From the NCBI GenBank assembly GCA_030666885.1, contig DAOUWY010000063.1, forward strand, positions 1 through 8,569: a stretch of DNA of 8,569 nt, written 5' to 3'. The first letter of the stretch is position 1; each line of letters begins with the position of its first letter. This DNA comes from Methanosarcinales archaeon (GTDB lineage: Archaea > Halobacteriota > Methanosarcinia > Methanosarcinales > Methanocomedenaceae). Below the pieces are notes generated by a model. That model worked only from the letters and a program-made list of their open reading frames with translations, searched no databases and was not told the DNA's origin. Shown here one piece after another: positions 5,769 through 8,569 of this stretch. Made by a program: the position numbers and the translations under genes.

Positions 5769-5777
5769 ATATATAAA
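5769..5777 (+). promoter_or_regulatory. Archaeal TATA box for the PAS-repeat gene
   Basis: CATATATAAA (5769-5778) is about 45-50 bases before the ATG at 5820, predicting a start near 5800 and a leader of about 20 bases. GGGG at 5810-5813, 6 bases before the ATG, is a possible weak ribosome-binding site. Confidence 0.5.
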
Positions 5778-5819
5778 TTGAGAGACAAATCATATATTAC
5801 TACTTACCCGGGGTTTTAG

Positions 5820-8569
5820 ATGAATAAGACCATACAAGATTCACCACTTCTTTTCCTGGAAAAAGAATTGCGTTTAATTAGTCAGGATGCTCTGTTAATC
5901 TTTGATACGAAAGGCATTATTGTTGATGTGAACAACACAACAGTCCGGATTTTCGGGAAGAACCGGGATGAACTGACAGGAACACCTTTTATTGATCTTT
6001 TTAGTGATCCGGTTAAGGCAAACAATGCAGTAGAGCAAGTATTTGATACGGGAGAGGTAAGAGATTATGAACTGGTCATAGAAACCGGGGACGTACCTAA
6101 TATCATTGTTGCATTCAACATATCGCCTTACAAAGACCAGACCGGAAAGGTAACAGGGGCATTTGCCGCTGGCTATGACATCACACGGCACAAGCATGAA
6201 GTGCTGGAACTACATCATCTGCAGCACTACAACAGGGGATTAATTGAGACAAGCCTGGATCCTTTGGTGACATTTGACCAGGAAGGGATCATACTGGATG
6301 TGAACGAGGCTACAATACGGGCTACAGGCAGAGGAAGGGACGAATTGATCGAAACCCCGTTTGCTGATTATTTCACAGATCCTGATAAAGCATACAAAGG
6401 TGCAATGCTGACATTTGAGACCGGGGAGGTCAGGGATTACGAACTGGTCCTGAAAGCGAAGGATGGGACCGAGACCGTCGTTTCATACAACGCTTCGGTA
6501 TACAAGGACCAGGCCGGAAAGGTAGTAGGCACATTTGCGGCTGCCCGTGACATTACCGAGCGAAAGGAAGCAGAGCAGGAGATACAGAATCTTCAGCACT
6601 ACAACCGGGAATTAATTGAAGTAAGCCTTGATCCTTTAGTGACATTTGACCAGGAAGGGATCATACTGGATGTGAACGAGGCTACAACATGTGCTACAGG
6701 CAGGGGAAGAGATGAGTTGATAGGAACCCCGTTTGCTGATTATTTCACAGATCCTGATAAAGCATACAAAGGCGCCATGTTGACCTTTGAAGCCGGGGAG
6801 GTTCGGGATTACGAGCTGGTCATAAAGGCCAGGGATAAAACCGAGACTATTGTATCGTATAATGCTTCAATATTCAAGGACCAGACTGGAAAGATTGTGG
6901 GCGCATTTGCTGCTGCCCGTGACATTACCGAGCGAAAGGGAGCAGAGCATGAAATACAGAATCTTCAGCACTACAACCGGGAATTAATTGAGGTAAGCCT
7001 TGATCCTCTTGTAACCTTTGACCAGGAAGGAGTCATTATGGATGTGAACGAGGCTACAATCCGGGCGACAGGCAGAACCCGGGAAGAGTTGATAGGAACC
7101 CCTTTTGCTGATTATTTCACAGATCCTGATAAAGCATACAAAGGTGCCATGCTGACCTTTGAAACGGGAAAGGTCAGGGATTACGAACTGGTCCTGAAGG
7201 CCAGGGATAAAACCGAGACTATTGTTGCCTACAACGCTTCGGTCTATAAGGACCAGGCCGGAAATGTAGTAGGCGCATTTGCAGCGGCACGTGACATCAC
7301 CGAGCGAAAAAAAGCTGAAATTGCACTATCTGAAAGCAAAGCAGAACTCGACCTGATCTTCAAGATCGCTGCTGATGGAATGTGTGTAATAGATGCTGAT
7401 CATAACATTGTCAAGGTGAATAAAACCTTTATCCGGATGGTGGACATGGACGAGGATGAGATCATAGGCAAAAAATGCTACGATATCTTTAGCGGCGAAC
7501 TATGTCATTCAGAAGATTGTCCACTTGAGCAGCTAAAAAGGGGAGAACGGTTTGCTGAACATGAATCTGTCAAGAAGCGACCGGATGGTAAAGAGATACC
7601 GGTTATTGTGAATGCTGCAAGATTAGAGCAAAACGGCAAATTTGTTGGGATTGTAGAGGATTTTAAAGATATTACAGAGCGTAAGCAGGCCGAAGAAGAA
7701 ATTCGTGAACTTCAGCGCTACAATCGCGGATTGATCGAAGTAAGCCTTGATCCTCTGGTCACCTTTGATCATGAAGGGGTCATCATGGATGTGAACGAGG
7801 CAACGATACGGGCTACAGGCAGAGGAAGGGACGAGTTGATCGGAACCCCGTTTGCTGATTATTTCACAGATCCTGATAAAGCATACAAGGGTGCCATGCT
7901 GACCTTTGAAGCCGGAGAGGTTCGGGATTACGAACTGGTTATGAAAGCCAGGGATGGAACCGAGACCATGGTTGCCTACAACGCTTCGGTCTACAAGGAT
8001 CAGACCGGAAAGGTTGTGGGCGCATTTGCGGCTGCCCGTGACATTACCGAGCGAAAGGGAGCAGAGCAGGAGATACAGAATCTTCAACGCTATAACCGTG
8101 GATTGATCGAGACCAGCCTGGACCCGCTGGTAACCTTTGACCAGGAAGGGATCATACTGGACGTGAACGAGGCAACGATACGTGCTACAGGCAGAGGAAA
8201 GGAAGAGTTGATAGGAACCCCGTTTGCCGATTATTTCACAGATCCTGATAAAGCATATAAAGGTGCCATGCTGACTTTTGAAGCAGGAGAGGTTCGGGAT
8301 TACGAGCTAGTCATGAAGGCCAGGGACACAACCGAGACCATGGTTGCCTACAACGCTTCTGTCTATAAGGACCAGACAGGAAAGGTCGTGGGCGCATTTG
8401 CGGCTGCACGTGACATTACCGAGCGTAAGCAGGCTGAAATTGCACTGTCAGAAAGCAAAGCAGAGGTCGACCTGATCTTCCAGATCGCTGCTAATGGAAT
8501 GTGTGTAATAGATGCTGATCATAACATTGTCAAGGTGAATAAAACCTTTATCCGGATGGTGGACATGGA
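5820..8569 (+). CDS. Multi-PAS sensor protein (runs off right edge)
   Basis: The frame is open from the ATG at 5820 to the window end, 916 full codons with no stop, so the C-terminus is missing. It consists almost entirely of PAS sensory modules joined by short helical linkers of the DITERK.AE type. Approximate residues: PAS1 14-130 (most divergent), PAS2 134-257, PAS3 258-381, PAS4 382-500, PAS5 501-630 (cysteine type), PAS6 631-754, PAS7 755-873, PAS8 from 874 (cysteine type, cut). PAS2, 3, 4, 6 and 7 are near-copies with the core FDQEGIILDVNEATIRATG and FADYFTDPDKAYKGAM. PAS5 carries C522, C553, C562, H563 and C567 in a GKKCYDIF...LCHSEDCPL motif. No signal peptide or membrane segment is seen, so it is probably cytosolic. 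In related archaea such proteins usually end in a histidine kinase domain; none is visible here, so the output is unknown. No input ligand can be assigned. Confidence 0.9.
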   Translation, partial: MNKTIQDSPLLFLEKELRLISQDALLIFDTKGIIVDVNNTTVRIFGKNRDELTGTPFIDLFSDPVKANNAVEQVFDTGEVRDYELVIETGDVPNIIVAFNISPYKDQTGKVTGAFAAGYDITRHKHEVLELHHLQHYNRGLIETSLDPLVTFDQEGIILDVNEATIRATGRGRDELIETPFADYFTDPDKAYKGAMLTFETGEVRDYELVLKAKDGTETVVSYNASVYKDQAGKVVGTFAAARDITERKEAEQEIQNLQHYNRELIEVSLDPLVTFDQEGIILDVNEATTCATGRGRDELIGTPFADYFTDPDKAYKGAMLTFEAGEVRDYELVIKARDKTETIVSYNASIFKDQTGKIVGAFAAARDITERKGAEHEIQNLQHYNRELIEVSLDPLVTFDQEGVIMDVNEATIRATGRTREELIGTPFADYFTDPDKAYKGAMLTFETGKVRDYELVLKARDKTETIVAYNASVYKDQAGNVVGAFAAARDITERKKAEIALSESKAELDLIFKIAADGMCVIDADHNIVKVNKTFIRMVDMDEDEIIGKKCYDIFSGELCHSEDCPLEQLKRGERFAEHESVKKRPDGKEIPVIVNAARLEQNGKFVGIVEDFKDITERKQAEEEIRELQRYNRGLIEVSLDPLVTFDHEGVIMDVNEATIRATGRGRDELIGTPFADYFTDPDKAYKGAMLTFEAGEVRDYELVMKARDGTETMVAYNASVYKDQTGKVVGAFAAARDITERKGAEQEIQNLQRYNRGLIETSLDPLVTFDQEGIILDVNEATIRATGRGKEELIGTPFADYFTDPDKAYKGAMLTFEAGEVRDYELVMKARDTTETMVAYNASVYKDQTGKVVGAFAAARDITERKQAEIALSESKAEVDLIFQIAANGMCVIDADHNIVKVNKTFIRMVDM
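6219..8438 (+). repeat. Tandem 372-bp PAS-module repeats inside the sensor gene
   Basis: Units begin at 6219, 6591, 6963, 7710 and 8082, with a 372-bp (124-codon) period interrupted once by the different cysteine-type module at 7320-7709. A 29-base core starting GATTATTTCACAGATC at 6366, 6738, 7110, 7857 and 8229 is identical in all five units, synonymous positions included. Other parts differ by scattered substitutions. Assembly or read-mapping errors are a real risk in such DNA, though the frame is intact throughout. Confidence 0.9.
7320..7450 (+). repeat. Cysteine-type PAS module start, first copy of 1119-bp-spaced duplication
   Basis: These 131 bases recur at 8439-8569 with only about six differences, all in the first 55 bases. 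Positions 7375-7450 and 8494-8569 are identical over 76 bases, and the window ends inside the match, so the true repeat is probably longer. The offset of 1119 bases equals 373 codons, so the duplication keeps frame and covers a three-module block. Confidence 0.9.
8439..8569 (+). repeat. Cysteine-type PAS module start, second copy (cut by right edge)
   Basis: This is the second copy of the 7320-7450 sequence, encoding the start of PAS8 up to VNKTFIRMVDM. The first copy goes on to the GKKCYDIF and LCHSEDCPL cysteine motif, so the same motif is expected just beyond the window, but it is not seen here. Confidence 0.85.

Noticed and set aside
7623..8087. Minus-strand open frames in the PAS gene (also 5895-6197) with mutually similar sequences
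   Set aside because: Their similarity to each other only reflects the repeated PAS coding sequence read backwards.
6219..8569. CRISPR array or other short-spacer repeat array
   Set aside because: The repeats are 372 bp, coding, in frame and translate to PAS modules; there are no unique spacers between short repeats.

Overview
The window looks archaeal, most likely a Methanosarcinales-type methanogen or a methane-oxidising relative (ANME-2/Methanoperedens-like). This is an inference. It rests on TATA-type box A sequences about 25-35 nt before start codons with few or no Shine-Dalgarno sites, a CitG-like/DUF447 gene pair of the kind found in methanogens, an Elp3 tail, and a large soluble multi-PAS protein with 'DITERK' module ends typical of this group. 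No rRNA, tRNA or marker gene is present, so the assignment stays tentative.

Layout, left to right. Positions 1-390 (minus) hold the N-terminal 130 residues of a protein running off the left edge, probably a transposase. Positions 391-860 show no gene, but contain a hairpin, a near-palindrome and a promoter. Positions 861-2344 (plus) are a two-gene operon: a triphosphoribosyl-dephospho-CoA synthase (CitG-like) family protein and a DUF447 protein, joined by a 4-base TTGA overlap. A perfect 16-bp inverted repeat (2479-2526) separates this operon from a convergent, A+T-rich AAA+ ATPase gene (2533-3732, minus) with its own promoter. Positions 3733-4667 are decayed or mobile-looking DNA: an A+T-rich spacer, the last ~46 codons of an elp3 gene cut off on its 5' side (3990-4133, minus), an imperfect GC-rich inverted repeat (4296-4366), and two similar promoter-like boxes exactly 230 bp apart. 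Positions 4668-5663 (plus) encode a membrane-anchored family 2 glycosyltransferase with all its catalytic motifs. After an inverted repeat containing a perfect 12-bp palindrome, a very large PAS-repeat sensor gene starts at 5820 and is still open at the right edge (916 codons visible).

The genes do not form one pathway. The CitG/DUF447 pair is probably old chromosomal metabolism, possibly linked to tetrahydromethanopterin-type cofactor chemistry. The ATPase and the left-edge gene look like accessory or acquired DNA. The glycosyltransferase probably serves surface polysaccharide or glycoprotein synthesis. The PAS protein is a signal-sensing protein whose output domain lies outside the window.

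The most notable structure is in the PAS gene. Five PAS modules with a 124-codon period are close to identical even at synonymous sites, and a distinct cysteine-bearing PAS module occurs twice, 1119 bp apart, with a 76-bp identical stretch. This indicates recent internal duplication or gene conversion. I see no clear evidence of a wholly new multi-gene system.
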